This document shows, in pieces, positions 42,768 through 51,995 of a stretch of DNA of 64,000 bases (position 1 is its first letter; every line of letters begins with the position of its first letter). A model generated the notes under the pieces. It saw nothing but the letters and a program-made list of their open reading frames with translations. It made no database searches and was not told where the DNA came from. The position numbers and the translations under genes were made by a program. This DNA is from an uncultured Actinomycetes bacterium (GTDB taxonomy: Bacteria > Actinomycetota > Actinomycetes > Nanopelagicales > Nanopelagicaceae): positions 62,001 through 126,000 of the forward strand of contig CAILXX010000002.1 in the NCBI GenBank assembly GCA_903838295.1. The letters run 5' to 3'.

Positions 42768-43640
42768 GTGAAACGAAGTAGCTGGATACTTTTTGGCGCT
42801 ACAGGTTTTCTCTGGGGAATTCCTTATCTTCTGATTAAAGTGGCGGTTGCCCCCGGCGAATTTACGCCAGCGTTCGTAGTATTTAGTCGTGTCGCAATAG
42901 GTGCGTTAATTTTAATTCCATATGCAATTCATACCGGAAAACTTAAAGGCGCATTACCTCACCTTAAATGGATATTCGCATATGCGATTCTTGAAATGGT
43001 AATACCTTGGTGGTTTATTTCTAATAGCGAAAAGAAAGTTACTTCTGGGCTTGCTGGTTTACTCATTGCGACCGTGGCATTTTGGACCACTCTTGTAGCC
43101 GCGGCACTGGGAGACAGAACAGTTTGGCGTTTAAAGCGAGTTATCGGACTTGTGATTGGGTTTCTCGGCTTGGTTCTTGTAGTTGGTTTAGAAAGTTTGC
43201 GCGGAAATCAATCTATATTTGCGCTTTTAGAACTTCTCATCGCATCCTTCGGTTATGCCTTGGCTCCAACTTTGGTGAATCGCAAGATTCCACAAGTGGA
43301 TGGGGCTGCCATCAACGGTCTTGCAACATTAATGACGGCTATCATTTATCTACCTTTTGCAATCACGCAATTTCCTAAACATCTTCCATCTGGCCATGCT
43401 ATTGAATCCTTAATCTCTTTAGGTATATTCCCTACTGCGATCTGTTTTGTACTCTTTTTCAAGCTTCTCTCCGATGTTGGGCCTGCCCGTGCATCCCTTG
43501 TCGTTTACATGAATACGGCGATTGCTGTTGTTTTAGGCGTTCTCATACTCCACGAAAAATTAACGATTGGAATTATTTCGGGTCTTCCACTTGTCTTGGT
43601 TGGATCATATTTTGCAACACGTAAAGAAGTTACTCCGTAA
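42768..43640 (+). CDS. EamA/DMT-family transporter
   Basis: 290-residue membrane protein with ten predicted helices in two EamA halves (FGATGFLWGIPYLLIKVAV at the start; GPARASLVVYMNTAIAVVLGVLILHEKLT in the second half). Substrate unknown. It starts with GTG 4 bp after the xylB stop, so the two are probably co-transcribed; a link to sugar uptake or efflux is not supported by family knowledge. Its 3' end overlaps era by 11 bp. Confidence 0.88.
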   Translation: MKRSSWILFGATGFLWGIPYLLIKVAVAPGEFTPAFVVFSRVAIGALILIPYAIHTGKLKGALPHLKWIFAYAILEMVIPWWFISNSEKKVTSGLAGLLIATVAFWTTLVAAALGDRTVWRLKRVIGLVIGFLGLVLVVGLESLRGNQSIFALLELLIASFGYALAPTLVNRKIPQVDGAAINGLATLMTAIIYLPFAITQFPKHLPSGHAIESLISLGIFPTAICFVLFFKLLSDVGPARASLVVYMNTAIAVVLGVLILHEKLTIGIISGLPLVLVGSYFATRKEVTP

Positions 43641-44538
43641 ATCCAAGTCTGGCCAAGGCTTTTGGATCACGCTGCCATTCCTTAGAAACTTTTACATGCA
43701 GACCCAAATAACTCTTTCCATCCAAGAATGTCTCGATCGAGGCACGAGCACGCATCCCAATATCTTTTAGTCGGCTCCCCTGAGGGCCGATGATGATTGA
43801 TTTTTGACTGTCGCGCTCGACGTGAATGGTTGCGTGGATATCATAAAAATTCTTCCCCTCACGTTTGCTCATCTCATCAATCGTGACCATCACGGAATGT
43901 GGCAGTTCTTCATATAAATCTTGGATCGCTGCTTCGCGAATTAGTTCGGTGATATGTAATTCTGCGGCCTGATCGGTATCTATATCTTCAGGGTATAAGG
44001 ACGGCGAAACAGGGAGCGCTTTTACCAGTAGTTCCAGCAATAAATCGGTTTGTTCTAAGTTTTTGGCAGAAATCGGAACGATCTCGTCAACGGTGATTCC
44101 GGTCTTTGCTACAAAATTCGAGATTTCCACCAATTTTTCAACAAGGCCATCATTTTTGGTGGTATCGACCTTGGTTACTGCAACATACAAATGGCGAATA
44201 TGTCCTAACTGCTTGACGATGTATTCATCTCCTGCACCAATTGCTTCGTCCGCGGGTAAGCAGAGAAGCGCAGCATCCACTGACTCTAAATTCTCTTGAA
44301 CCATCGCATTGAGGCGACTTCCTAGCAAAGTTTTTGGTTTATGAATTCCAGGAGTATCTACCAATATCATCTGAAAATCTGCTCGAGAAATAATTCCGCG
44401 GATTGGATTACGCGTAGTATTCGGATGACTAGAGGTGATGACAATCTTCTTACCAACAAGGGCGTTAACGAGCGTAGACTTACCTACGTTTGGGCGGCCA
44501 ATAACGGCTACAAACCCGGCGCGATGCTCGTTAGTCAT
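43630..44538 (-). CDS. era: GTPase Era
   Basis: 302-residue ribosome-assembly GTPase binding the 3' end of 16S rRNA. G motifs are clear: G1 GRPNVGKST, G2 in NTTRNPIRG, G3 DTPG and G4 TKVD. The C-terminal KH domain follows, with GPQGSRLKDIGMRAR. The second residue of the GxxNVGKS loop region and overall length are standard. It lies 15 bp downstream of dprA and is convergent with the EamA gene. Confidence 0.96.
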   Translation of the reverse strand: MTNEHRAGFVAVIGRPNVGKSTLVNALVGKKIVITSSHPNTTRNPIRGIISRADFQMILVDTPGIHKPKTLLGSRLNAMVQENLESVDAALLCLPADEAIGAGDEYIVKQLGHIRHLYVAVTKVDTTKNDGLVEKLVEISNFVAKTGITVDEIVPISAKNLEQTDLLLELLVKALPVSPSLYPEDIDTDQAAELHITELIREAAIQDLYEELPHSVMVTIDEMSKREGKNFYDIHATIHVERDSQKSIIIGPQGSRLKDIGMRARASIETFLDGKSYLGLHVKVSKEWQRDPKALARLGFTE

Positions 44539-44553
44539 AACCGTAGTCTCCCA

Positions 44554-45435
44554 CTATTGGCTGAGCGGTCCTACCAATTCCATAAAATCAGAGATGGATG
44601 TAACTAGCTCTGCGGTCCGATCGGCTATCAATCGATGACATCCATCGCTCGTAGGTGAAGTAATTTGCCCAGGTATAGCCATAACTGGTCGAAAAATCTC
44701 TGCCGCATCTCTTGCTGTCCGTAGTGAACCACTTCGGAAAGCGGCTTCTACAACAACGGTTGCTCGCGAAATCCCTGCAATTAAACGATTTCTCGTCAAG
44801 AATCTTGCTGGAATTGCATGAACGTTTGGTAGCACTTCAGAGACCAATAGACCAGATTCTACGATCTCTCGGAAGAGTCGATCATTGCCACTTGGGAAGA
44901 TCGAATTAACTCCTCCCCCAAGTATTGCAATCGTGATTCCTTCGGCAACTATCGCGCCTCTGTGCGCAGCGCTATCTATCCCAAAAGCGCCACCGCTAAC
45001 AACAGACCATTCGCGATCAACCGCACCAGCCGCAAAATCACCAGCGACTCTGATTCCATAGTTAGTGGGATTTCTTGTACCAACAATTGACATCGAATTT
45101 GCGATTTCCTGTAGGGCTTCGCGACGTCCGCGTCCTATCAAGGCTATCGGCGGCGCCTTTAGATCATCTAGCCGAATTGGCCAATCCGCGTCTCTCCTGG
45201 TGATCAAAAAGGCATCTGATTTTCCTATTTGTTCGGTCAGCGATTTGAGATCTAACGCGTGAAGTGCGGGTTGCAATCGCGCACCACTTTTCTTGTGTTG
45301 TGCATAGGCGCCGCTCTCAATCTGCTGTAAAAATTGCTCTGCACCTAAATCACGATATTGGTTACTCCAATATTCTGATCCACCTTCAAATAGAGCTAGT
45401 AGCTGCAAATGAATAGCATCCCAATCGGAAATCAC
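44554..45435 (-). CDS. dprA: DNA-processing protein DprA
   Basis: 293-residue Rossmann-fold protein that loads RecA on incoming single-stranded DNA during transformation. Family motifs are SIVGTRNPTNYG, VVSGGAFGIDSAAHRGA, LGGGVNSIFPSGNDRLF, PARFLTRNRLIAG and VVVEAAFRSGSLRTA. The C-terminal winged-helix domain of longer DprA proteins is missing, leaving SAM-like and Rossmann parts. It overlaps comM by 4 bp. No DNA-uptake genes are in the window. Confidence 0.93.
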   Translation of the reverse strand: MISDWDAIHLQLLALFEGGSEYWSNQYRDLGAEQFLQQIESGAYAQHKKSGARLQPALHALDLKSLTEQIGKSDAFLITRRDADWPIRLDDLKAPPIALIGRGRREALQEIANSMSIVGTRNPTNYGIRVAGDFAAGAVDREWSVVSGGAFGIDSAAHRGAIVAEGITIAILGGGVNSIFPSGNDRLFREIVESGLLVSEVLPNVHAIPARFLTRNRLIAGISRATVVVEAAFRSGSLRTARDAAEIFRPVMAIPGQITSPTSDGCHRLIADRTAELVTSISDFMELVGPLSQ

Positions 45436-46952
45436 AAGAATTCGGCCCCTTCACGAAGGTGGTAGGCCATCTCTACATCTTCATAATTTGGCACAGTTCG
45501 ACCGAATCGATCCGCGATTGACCATGATAGGCGGAGAACTTTATGAAATCCACGAGCGCTTAATCGCTCCTTTTCGAGTTCGTTGTGCAGAAATATCATT
45601 CCGTCTTTGCCTGCCCTGTACTTGTGGCGAAGTTGGCTAGCAGGAATTCTAGAATTAAGAGTCCATGACATTCCATGAAACCTTTCTGCGGCCATAGCTC
45701 TCGCCGTAATGACGCGCTCCCGAACAACAGCACTACTTTCGCCAAGATCGGACTGCATCATTTCTGTCCGAGTCGGCGCCTCTACATAAGTACGAATATC
45801 AATTCGATCTAATAGCGGGCCAGAGAGTTTTTGAAGATAGCGGCGGATTTGAGCCGCAGAACATGTACAACTTCGCCCTCGTCCACTGTATTTTCCACAT
45901 GGACAGGGGTTAGCGGCCAGAACTAAAAGGAAATTGGCCGGAAAGGAGATCGTTCCCGAAGCCCTAGAAATTGTTACTGATCCAGATTCAAGCGGTTGAC
46001 GTAGGGCATCTAGGACGCCGGAATTGCATTCCGGGGCTTCATCGATGAAGAGAACACCTTCATTTGCAAGGGAACATGCACCAGGGCGAATGACATGTGC
46101 GCCGCCGCCGATCATGGCGGTTGACGTTGTGGTGTGATGAGGAGCTATAAATGGTGGCAAAGTTGAAAGTACACCGCGTTCATCTAAAGCACCTGCAATC
46201 GAATGTATCGCCCCAACTGCTAAAACATTGGCCTGGGACAAGGGGGGTAACAGAGTTGGAATTCTCTCTGCGAGCATCGTCTTGCCAGTACCTGGTGGTC
46301 CGATAAAGAGAAGGTGGTGTGATCCGATGGCAGCAATTTCTAAAGCAAAGCGTGCCCGTCCTTGGCCGACCACATCGCTGAGATCTAGTTGGCTGTAAGT
46401 ACTCTGCGGAGTCACAGAATAAATCTGTTCGGGAATTTCACCGGTCTCCAAGAACGAAATCACTTCGGTTAAAGTTTTAATACCAACAACTTCGATTTCT
46501 TTCACCGCCCTTGCCTCAGCAAGATTTGCATCGGGTACAACTGCGCCATCAATTCCTAGATGAGAAGCAGCCAGAAGTGCTGGCAACACTCCTCGTATTG
46601 GCTTGACCCCACCATCCAGTGCTAATTCACCCATAAGGACGGTTCGACTCATATCGCCCTGCGCAATCAATCCCTGGGCAATAAGCAGTGCGACCGCTAT
46701 TGGTAGATCAAATCCGGATCCACTCTTAGGTAACCAGGCAGGGGAAAGTGAAACAGTTACTCGTTTATTGGGCCAAGGTGCTCCGGAATTCAATAACGCA
46801 GAACGAACACGTTCTCGAGATTCTGATAGCGCAGCATCTGGGAGACCAAGCAATGTATAGCCGGGTAGGCCATCAGAAATATCTACTTCGATATCAATCA
46901 GATGTCCTGTCAAACCGACAAGTGCAATACTTTTGATGCGGGCTAAAGTCAT
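45432..46952 (-). CDS. comM: Mg-chelatase-like AAA ATPase ComM/YifB
   Basis: 506-residue hexameric helicase-like ATPase that promotes branch migration in natural transformation. The N-terminal ChlI-like domain has DGLPGYTLLGLPDAALSESRERVRSAL, the AAA core has Walker A GPPGTGKTM and Walker B LFIDEAPE, and LAANPCPCGKYSGRG is the typical cysteine cluster. It lies in yraN-comM-dprA order with 1- and 4-bp overlaps, a common bacterial arrangement. Confidence 0.95.
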   Translation of the reverse strand: MTLARIKSIALVGLTGHLIDIEVDISDGLPGYTLLGLPDAALSESRERVRSALLNSGAPWPNKRVTVSLSPAWLPKSGSGFDLPIAVALLIAQGLIAQGDMSRTVLMGELALDGGVKPIRGVLPALLAASHLGIDGAVVPDANLAEARAVKEIEVVGIKTLTEVISFLETGEIPEQIYSVTPQSTYSQLDLSDVVGQGRARFALEIAAIGSHHLLFIGPPGTGKTMLAERIPTLLPPLSQANVLAVGAIHSIAGALDERGVLSTLPPFIAPHHTTTSTAMIGGGAHVIRPGACSLANEGVLFIDEAPECNSGVLDALRQPLESGSVTISRASGTISFPANFLLVLAANPCPCGKYSGRGRSCTCSAAQIRRYLQKLSGPLLDRIDIRTYVEAPTRTEMMQSDLGESSAVVRERVITARAMAAERFHGMSWTLNSRIPASQLRHKYRAGKDGMIFLHNELEKERLSARGFHKVLRLSWSIADRFGRTVPNYEDVEMAYHLREGAEFL

Positions 46953-47308
46953 TACAAGACACCACGGCGATAATCAATCTGTGGCTCCAAATTACCATTC
47001 AAGATAACAGCTGCACAATCAATCCGATATTCACTCCCCCATTTGTCGTGGAGAGAGATCCACGCCAAGGCCAATCGTTGTAACCGAAATGCCTTATGTC
47101 TATCTATCGCTTCAAGTGGATGTCCAAACTTCCCAGTTGTCCGGGTCTTTACTTCGACAAATAGTATGACACCGCTCTCCCGGGCAACTAGATCTATCTC
47201 GCCATCTTTGATCCGCCAGTTACGTTCGATGATAAACGCACCTTGGCTGGCAAGGTACGCCGCAACATACGCTTCGCCCGTGGCGCCAATTTCTTGAAGT
47301 TTTTTCAT
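46952..47308 (-). CDS. YraN family endonuclease-like protein (UPF0102)
   Basis: 118-residue protein with the Holliday-junction-resolvase-like fold. GATGEAYVAAYLASQGAFIIERNWR opens it, and the nuclease-type motif GEIDLVARESGVILFVEVKTR keeps the D and ExK residues. Function is unproven; the genes around it concern DNA uptake and processing. Its stop shares a base with the comM start. Confidence 0.92.
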   Translation of the reverse strand: MKKLQEIGATGEAYVAAYLASQGAFIIERNWRIKDGEIDLVARESGVILFVEVKTRTTGKFGHPLEAIDRHKAFRLQRLALAWISLHDKWGSEYRIDCAAVILNGNLEPQIDYRRGVL

Positions 47309-47446
47309 AGTGAAGTGACTCTATGGAGTTGTGAGTTTTCAGATTCTAAAAATGCCTCACCTTGTGGATCTATTGAAACTGTGGATTATCTCGTTGAGTG
47401 TTCTTGGCGAATCGAGCACCCAATAAAATTACTCAATACGTACTGC

Positions 47447-47911
47447 TTACTTTTTAATGATTACAACTGGACATTCGGCATTGGCGATACAATGAGCACT
47501 TACCGAACCAATCAAAGTTTCTACTATTGGACTGTGTCCCCTATTGCCTAGAACTAATAAATCTGCGCCCTTGCTCTTCTCGATCAACACCAATGCTGGA
47601 TAACCCTCTTCAGTGGACGCAAGCACGCCGGTTGGATGGGGATCTCCAAAGACCTCCTTCATCTCTTTATCAAGTTGATACTGAGCAATCCTGGCTGGCT
47701 TTACTTTCATTTCTTCAACATCCATCCCATATCCAATGGAAGCCAACTCCAAACTTGGGAATCCAATCTGCCAGGCCCAAACAACTTCCAACTGCGCCCC
47801 TTGCTTCTTAGAAAATTCCCAGGCCCAATGCAGAGCAGCACTAGAATTCGCGGATCCGTCAATACCAACAACGACTCTCTTAAAGTCAGTACCAGAATTT
47901 TTATACGTCAT
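47447..47911 (-). CDS. Universal stress protein UspA family
   Basis: 154-residue single-domain Usp. VVVGIDGSANSSAALHWAWEFSK opens it and the ATP-binding pattern G-x2-G-x9-G-S is present as GNRGHSPIVETLIGS, so it should bind ATP. It stands alone with its own promoter and a strong Shine-Dalgarno (AAAGGAG). A role in starvation or stress response is known for the family; nothing more specific is visible. Confidence 0.92.
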   Translation of the reverse strand: MTYKNSGTDFKRVVVGIDGSANSSAALHWAWEFSKKQGAQLEVVWAWQIGFPSLELASIGYGMDVEEMKVKPARIAQYQLDKEMKEVFGDPHPTGVLASTEEGYPALVLIEKSKGADLLVLGNRGHSPIVETLIGSVSAHCIANAECPVVIIKK

Positions 47912-47937
47912 TTTCAGCTCCTTTTTTCAATACTCTA

Positions 47938-47966
47938 TCTGTACGCCTACATAGAAGTCTTGTCAA
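47938..47966 (-). promoter_or_regulatory. Promoter of the uspA-like gene
   Basis: On the minus strand a perfect -35 TTGACA (47966-47961), 17 nt, then TACAGA (47943-47938). The leader is roughly 20-25 nt with a Shine-Dalgarno, in contrast to the leaderless genes of this window. Confidence 0.6.
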
Positions 47967-48020
47967 AGAAGTTCAGTCAGCCGATTAATTATTAAGCGTA
48001 GGAATAATTTAATTGTTCAT

Positions 48021-48635
48021 TTAAAGAGTGCTAGCGCCTAAAGCAATAATATTTGCGAATGATTTCCGATGGATTTCACAAATTCCTAATCTGCTCAAGG
48101 CCTGTGTGTGGGCTGCTGTTATGTAACCCTTATGTTTTGCGAAGCCATAACCAGGATACTTTGCATCATTTTCAATCATGATTCGATCTCTATAGACCTT
48201 TGCCAAGATCGATGCTGCGCTAATTGACTGCGCGACCTGATCGCCTTTCCATACCGCTAAATTTGGAATTGCCAATCCCTCGATTGCGTATCCATCTGTC
48301 AATATATATTCGGGAGTTACCGCCAAAGAATTGATAGCCCTTCTCATGCCTTCGATATTCGATTTATGTAATCCGATTTGATCGATTTCGTTGGGTGAAA
48401 TTTCGATAATTGACCAGGCAACCGCTTCTAACTTGATTACATCAAAGAGCTGTTCTCGAACTTTTTCTGTGAGCGCCTTAGAGTCAGCAACTCTGGAGAG
48501 TAATTGCGAATCTGCATTGTTAAGTGCAACAGCCGCAATCACTAACGGGCCCGCACAAGGGCCTCTCCCAGCTTCATCAACGCCAGCAATGATGGATATG
48601 CCGCTATCTCGCAATGAACTTTCGATCCCGATCAT
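48021..48635 (-). CDS. rnhB: Ribonuclease HII
   Basis: 204-residue nuclease removing ribonucleotides from RNA-DNA hybrids. It has the catalytic opening IIAGVDEAGRGPCAGPLVIAAV, with D and E of the DEAGRG motif, then VADSKALTEKVRE and the later SAASILAKVYRD motif. Its start shares one base with the lepB stop. Confidence 0.96.
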   Translation of the reverse strand: MIGIESSLRDSGISIIAGVDEAGRGPCAGPLVIAAVALNNADSQLLSRVADSKALTEKVREQLFDVIKLEAVAWSIIEISPNEIDQIGLHKSNIEGMRRAINSLAVTPEYILTDGYAIEGLAIPNLAVWKGDQVAQSISAASILAKVYRDRIMIENDAKYPGYGFAKHKGYITAAHTQALSRLGICEIHRKSFANIIALGASTL

Positions 48636-49318
48636 CAGGAGTGCTTTGTGACCGGAATCCTTGAAAGGTCATGTGCTACAGAGAGGAAAGACAAATGATT
48701 TAGGGGCCAGACAATTGCTTCAGCTCGACCAACAACATCGCCAAGTGGAACCATGCCTTTATGAACATCATCGGTGTGGAAACGCGAATCAGCGCTTGCG
48801 CCTCGATGATCGCCCATGACCCAAATAAAACCTGTTGGAACCGTTACATCAAACTTTGAGTCGCTAGGTGCGTTGCCGGGATAGAGATAACTTTCATTTA
48901 TTGATGTTCCGTTTATCTGCAAGTGGCCCTTTGCGTCGCAACAGAGAACATGATCGCCACCAACACCAATAACTCGTTTTACTAAATATTGGGTAGCTGG
49001 ATCAGGCAAAATACCTACATCAACCATTGCCGTCTTGAGATCACGAGTCAGAATTTTGCCGGTAGGTTCAGGTGCTGCCCCTAACCAATTATCTGGATCC
49101 TTAAAAACAACGACTTCACCACGACGAATATCGCTAAAAATTGCTGAAAATTTATTGACTGCAATGCGGTCACCGATTGATAGCGTGTTCTGCATCGAAC
49201 CTGAAGGCACAAAAAAGAAATGCACAAAGAAGGTTTTGATTATGATAGAGACGACCAGCGCCGAAATAACAATTATCGGAACTTCGCGAAGCAGCGATCC
49301 CTTCTTAGGAAGGCGCAT
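48635..49318 (-). CDS. lepB: Signal peptidase I
   Basis: 227-residue membrane-anchored protease cleaving Sec and Tat signal peptides. One N-terminal helix (about 12-32) is followed by box B with the nucleophile in PSGSMQNTL, box D with the general-base Lys in LVKRVIGVGGD, and box E GDHRGASADSR. The position between rplS and rnhB is the usual actinobacterial arrangement. It starts 11 bp after rplS ends. Confidence 0.95.
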   Translation of the reverse strand: MRLPKKGSLLREVPIIVISALVVSIIIKTFFVHFFFVPSGSMQNTLSIGDRIAVNKFSAIFSDIRRGEVVVFKDPDNWLGAAPEPTGKILTRDLKTAMVDVGILPDPATQYLVKRVIGVGGDHVLCCDAKGHLQINGTSINESYLYPGNAPSDSKFDVTVPTGFIWVMGDHRGASADSRFHTDDVHKGMVPLGDVVGRAEAIVWPLNHLSFLSVAHDLSRIPVTKHS

Positions 49319-49329
49319 ACAGGAAGTGC

Positions 49330-49854
49330 TTAGGCTTGTTCGGTCTCAGCAGCGGCTTCTGGAGCAGTCTCTTCGACTGCTACTTCTGCAACCACTTCTT
49401 CAACCACAGCTTCAACAACAACTGGAGTTTCGACTACTGCCGGAGCTATTTGTACTTCTTCGATCTCGACAATATCTTCAACGATATCTTCAACGATGAA
49501 CTCGTTATTAGCGCCACGACGTTCTTTGATCTTTGAAGCCTTACCGCGAAGATCGCGGAGGTAATAAAGCTTCGCGCGACGGACATCACCGCGACGGACC
49601 ATTTCAAACTTTTCGATAACTGGAGTGTGTACAGGGAATGTACGTTCTACTCCGACACCATAAGAGAGTTTGCGGATTGTGAAGGTTTCGCGGACTCCGG
49701 CACCTTGGCGGCGGATAACTACACCTTGGAAAACCTGAATACGGCTCTTGGAGCCTTCGATAACACGAACGTGGACTTTGATCTCGTCGCCGGAGCGGAA
49801 ATTGATAATGCCCTTGCGGAGCGAGGCGGCATCAACCGCATCTAAGACGTTCAT
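49330..49854 (-). CDS. rplS: 50S ribosomal protein L19 with acidic C-terminal extension
   Basis: 174 residues. The first ~112 are standard L19 (DIxFRxGD-like [66 protein letters not shown]). After that comes a tail of about 60 residues made almost only of Glu, Val, Ala, Ile, Pro and Thr with no Lys or Arg; L19 normally stops near residue 115. The ATG at 49854 has an AAAGGA Shine-Dalgarno; an ATG at 49872 is less likely. The usual trmD and rimM neighbours are absent. Confidence 0.95.
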   Translation of the reverse strand: MNVLDAVDAASLRKGIINFRSGDEIKVHVRVIEGSKSRIQVFQGVVIRRQGAGVRETFTIRKLSYGVGVERTFPVHTPVIEKFEMVRRGDVRRAKLYYLRDLRGKASKIKERRGANNEFIVEDIVEDIVEIEEVQIAPAVVETPVVVEAVVEEVVAEVAVEETAPEAAAETEQA

Positions 49855-49934
49855 GGGTAATCCTTTGTTCATTGAGTTAAATGCTCATTAAGCAGCTATT
49901 TCCGAAGTACGTATCTTGCCACAATTTGGCGAGG

Positions 49935-50720
49935 CTAGCCAATTTCGCGAATTAGGGCCGAATGTAGGGCTGGACCAGCCGCAATGACCATCTCCACGCC
50001 CGCCGGACCACCATTGCGACCCGTAACAAGGGCTCCCGCCTCACGGGCTATCAATCCTCCGGCAGCGAGGTCCCATTCCTTCAGACTGGCCTCAAAATAG
50101 CCATCGACCATACCGCTGGCTACGTGGCATAAATCCACCGCAGCGGCGCCGAATCGACGAACATCTCTGACTTTTGGGATTAACTCCGCAATCTTGGCGG
50201 CTTGCTCACTGCGTTGTTCGGAGTCGTAAGAAAATCCAGTTGAAATCAGCGCATCCATCAATTGAGGTGTATCGCTACATTGGATTTTTCTACCGTTCAA
50301 AAATGCACCGCCATCACGAACCGCGTGCCAGAGTGAATTAATCGTAGGCGCATACACAACTCCAATTAGTACTCCTTCCGAATCCTTCGCAGCGATGCTT
50401 ATGTTCCACCCTGGTAGCCCATAAAAATAGTTGACTGTTCCATCTATCGGATCAATAACCCAGGTGATTCCAGATTTACTCTCTCGCTCTGCGCCCTCTT
50501 CGCCAATAATCCCGTCATCGGGGCGCGCCTGCAAAAGTGCATTAACAATGAGTTCTTCACTTGCATGATCCATATGTGTTGCAAAATCTCGTGCAGAACT
50601 CTTCTGATTGATATCGAACCCATCCGGGCGATTACTCAATAATTCACCAGCCTTTTGTGCAATACCTTCGGCAAGTACAAGTAACTCTTGACTAAGAAGA
50701 GAATTTCTGGAAGAAGTCAT
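49935..50720 (-). CDS. Inositol monophosphatase family protein (SuhB-like)
   Basis: 261-residue metal-dependent sugar phosphatase. The metal-binding motifs are GEEGAE (in IIGEEGAERESK), WVIDPIDGTVNY and WDLAAGGLIAREAGA. Substrate could be inositol 1-phosphate, histidinol phosphate or another small phosphate; sequence alone does not decide. Transcribed divergently from the MFS gene with start codons 15 bp apart and probably leaderless. Confidence 0.9.
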   Translation of the reverse strand: MTSSRNSLLSQELLVLAEGIAQKAGELLSNRPDGFDINQKSSARDFATHMDHASEELIVNALLQARPDDGIIGEEGAERESKSGITWVIDPIDGTVNYFYGLPGWNISIAAKDSEGVLIGVVYAPTINSLWHAVRDGGAFLNGRKIQCSDTPQLMDALISTGFSYDSEQRSEQAAKIAELIPKVRDVRRFGAAAVDLCHVASGMVDGYFEASLKEWDLAAGGLIAREAGALVTGRNGGPAGVEMVIAAGPALHSALIREIG

Positions 50721-50723
50721 GGC

Positions 50724-50732
50724 TAGAATCTA
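50724..50732. promoter_or_regulatory. Symmetric bidirectional -10 between inositol phosphatase and MFS gene
   Basis: TAGAATCTA. On the plus strand TAGAAT (50724-50729) ends exactly 6 nt before the MFS ATG at 50736. On the minus strand TAGATT (50732-50727) ends exactly 6 nt before the phosphatase ATG at 50720. Both transcripts should be leaderless and start from the same nine base pairs. Confidence 0.65.
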
Positions 50733-50735
50733 TGT

Positions 50736-51932
50736 ATGTTTACGCCGTATCGCAAACTCCTTGCCACCCCGGGTGCGTTGCGATTTTCTATAGCTGGCAG
50801 CTTGGCGCGGCTACCCATTTCTATGACGGGCTTATCCATCACCTTCGTTATTGTCCACATAAAGCACTCCTATACCTTGGCGGGAACCGTTGCTGCAGGT
50901 GCGGCACTAATCGCCACAATGTTTAGCCCAATCTGGTCAAGATACGCCGACCGCCTTGGCCAGCGTAAAGTCTTACGTTTCACCATTCCTTTTTACATCA
51001 TCTTTGACCTGATCTTCTTACTGACAATCAGCAAACATGCTCCGACGTACATCTGGATGTCATCCATATTTATTGCAGAAATCTTCCTCCCCAACATCGG
51101 AGGTCTAGTCCGTCGCAGATGGCTATGGAGCTTGGGCGAAGACAGGGTCCTGATAAATACGGCGTATTCCTACGAAGCCTTCATCGATGAACTCATTTTT
51201 ATGATTGGACCGCTTCTGGCAAGTACAGCAGCAACTTTTATTGCTCCAGCGGCTGGAATGATCCTGGCTTTCACCTTCATGGCGATCGGAACAACGTTAT
51301 TCATCTCTCAGCGAGCAACAGAACCAGCTCCGTTTGTTCAACCCAAGGATGTAAAGCGCACACATGTTTTAGGTAACCCAATCGTCAGGGCGGTCTTCTT
51401 TCCATTTATATTTCTTGGAGCTTTCTTCGGGTCCGTCACGCTGGTGATTGTTGCCTACGCCCAGGAACATCACGACACAGCATGGACCGGATTGTTGCTA
51501 GCCATCTGGGCGGCGGGTAGTGGAATTGCAGCAATCATTAACGGGATTATTAAATGGAAGATCAGCGACGCAAGCCGGTTCCGACTGAATTTGATTGGGA
51601 TCGTTGTCGTGACAATTCCTCTACCCTTTATTCATTCCCTATGGATGCTAGGAATTGCGCTGTTCATATCTGGGTTTGGTGTCGCACCACTCATTGTCGC
51701 CGGGTATAACGTTGCTGAGAAATCGGCAGCTCCTGAAAAGGTCACCGAAACCTTGGCATGGGTCATTGCAGGTCTTACCTTGGGAAGTGTGTTGCCCGGA
51801 ACTTTGACGGGCCACATCATTGATCACAGTGGCGCAACACGAGCCTTCTTGATCCCGTTTGCGACGCTAGTTTTAGCAAATATCACCACCCTGCCTTTCT
51901 TGCGGACGTGGCGCAGAATTGCTGAACATTAA
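50736..51932 (+). CDS. MFS transporter
   Basis: 398-residue membrane protein with about twelve helices in two halves. The loop 2-3 motif is SRYADRLGQRKVLR and similar hydrophobic segments fill the rest. It resembles drug or metabolite exporters in overall pattern but the substrate is unknown. Start and promoter geometry point to a leaderless mRNA. Confidence 0.88.
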   Translation: MFTPYRKLLATPGALRFSIAGSLARLPISMTGLSITFVIVHIKHSYTLAGTVAAGAALIATMFSPIWSRYADRLGQRKVLRFTIPFYIIFDLIFLLTISKHAPTYIWMSSIFIAEIFLPNIGGLVRRRWLWSLGEDRVLINTAYSYEAFIDELIFMIGPLLASTAATFIAPAAGMILAFTFMAIGTTLFISQRATEPAPFVQPKDVKRTHVLGNPIVRAVFFPFIFLGAFFGSVTLVIVAYAQEHHDTAWTGLLLAIWAAGSGIAAIINGIIKWKISDASRFRLNLIGIVVVTIPLPFIHSLWMLGIALFISGFGVAPLIVAGYNVAEKSAAPEKVTETLAWVIAGLTLGSVLPGTLTGHIIDHSGATRAFLIPFATLVLANITTLPFLRTWRRIAEH

Positions 51933-51995
51933 TTTTTTGCTACATGGCCCCGCTAACTCCCCTCAATTAGCCTCGTTCTGTGGCACTCTTTCCCC

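Noticed and set aside
44554-47308. A complete natural-competence locus
   Set aside because: dprA, comM and yraN are widespread housekeeping-associated genes; no comEA/comEC or pilus genes are present here.
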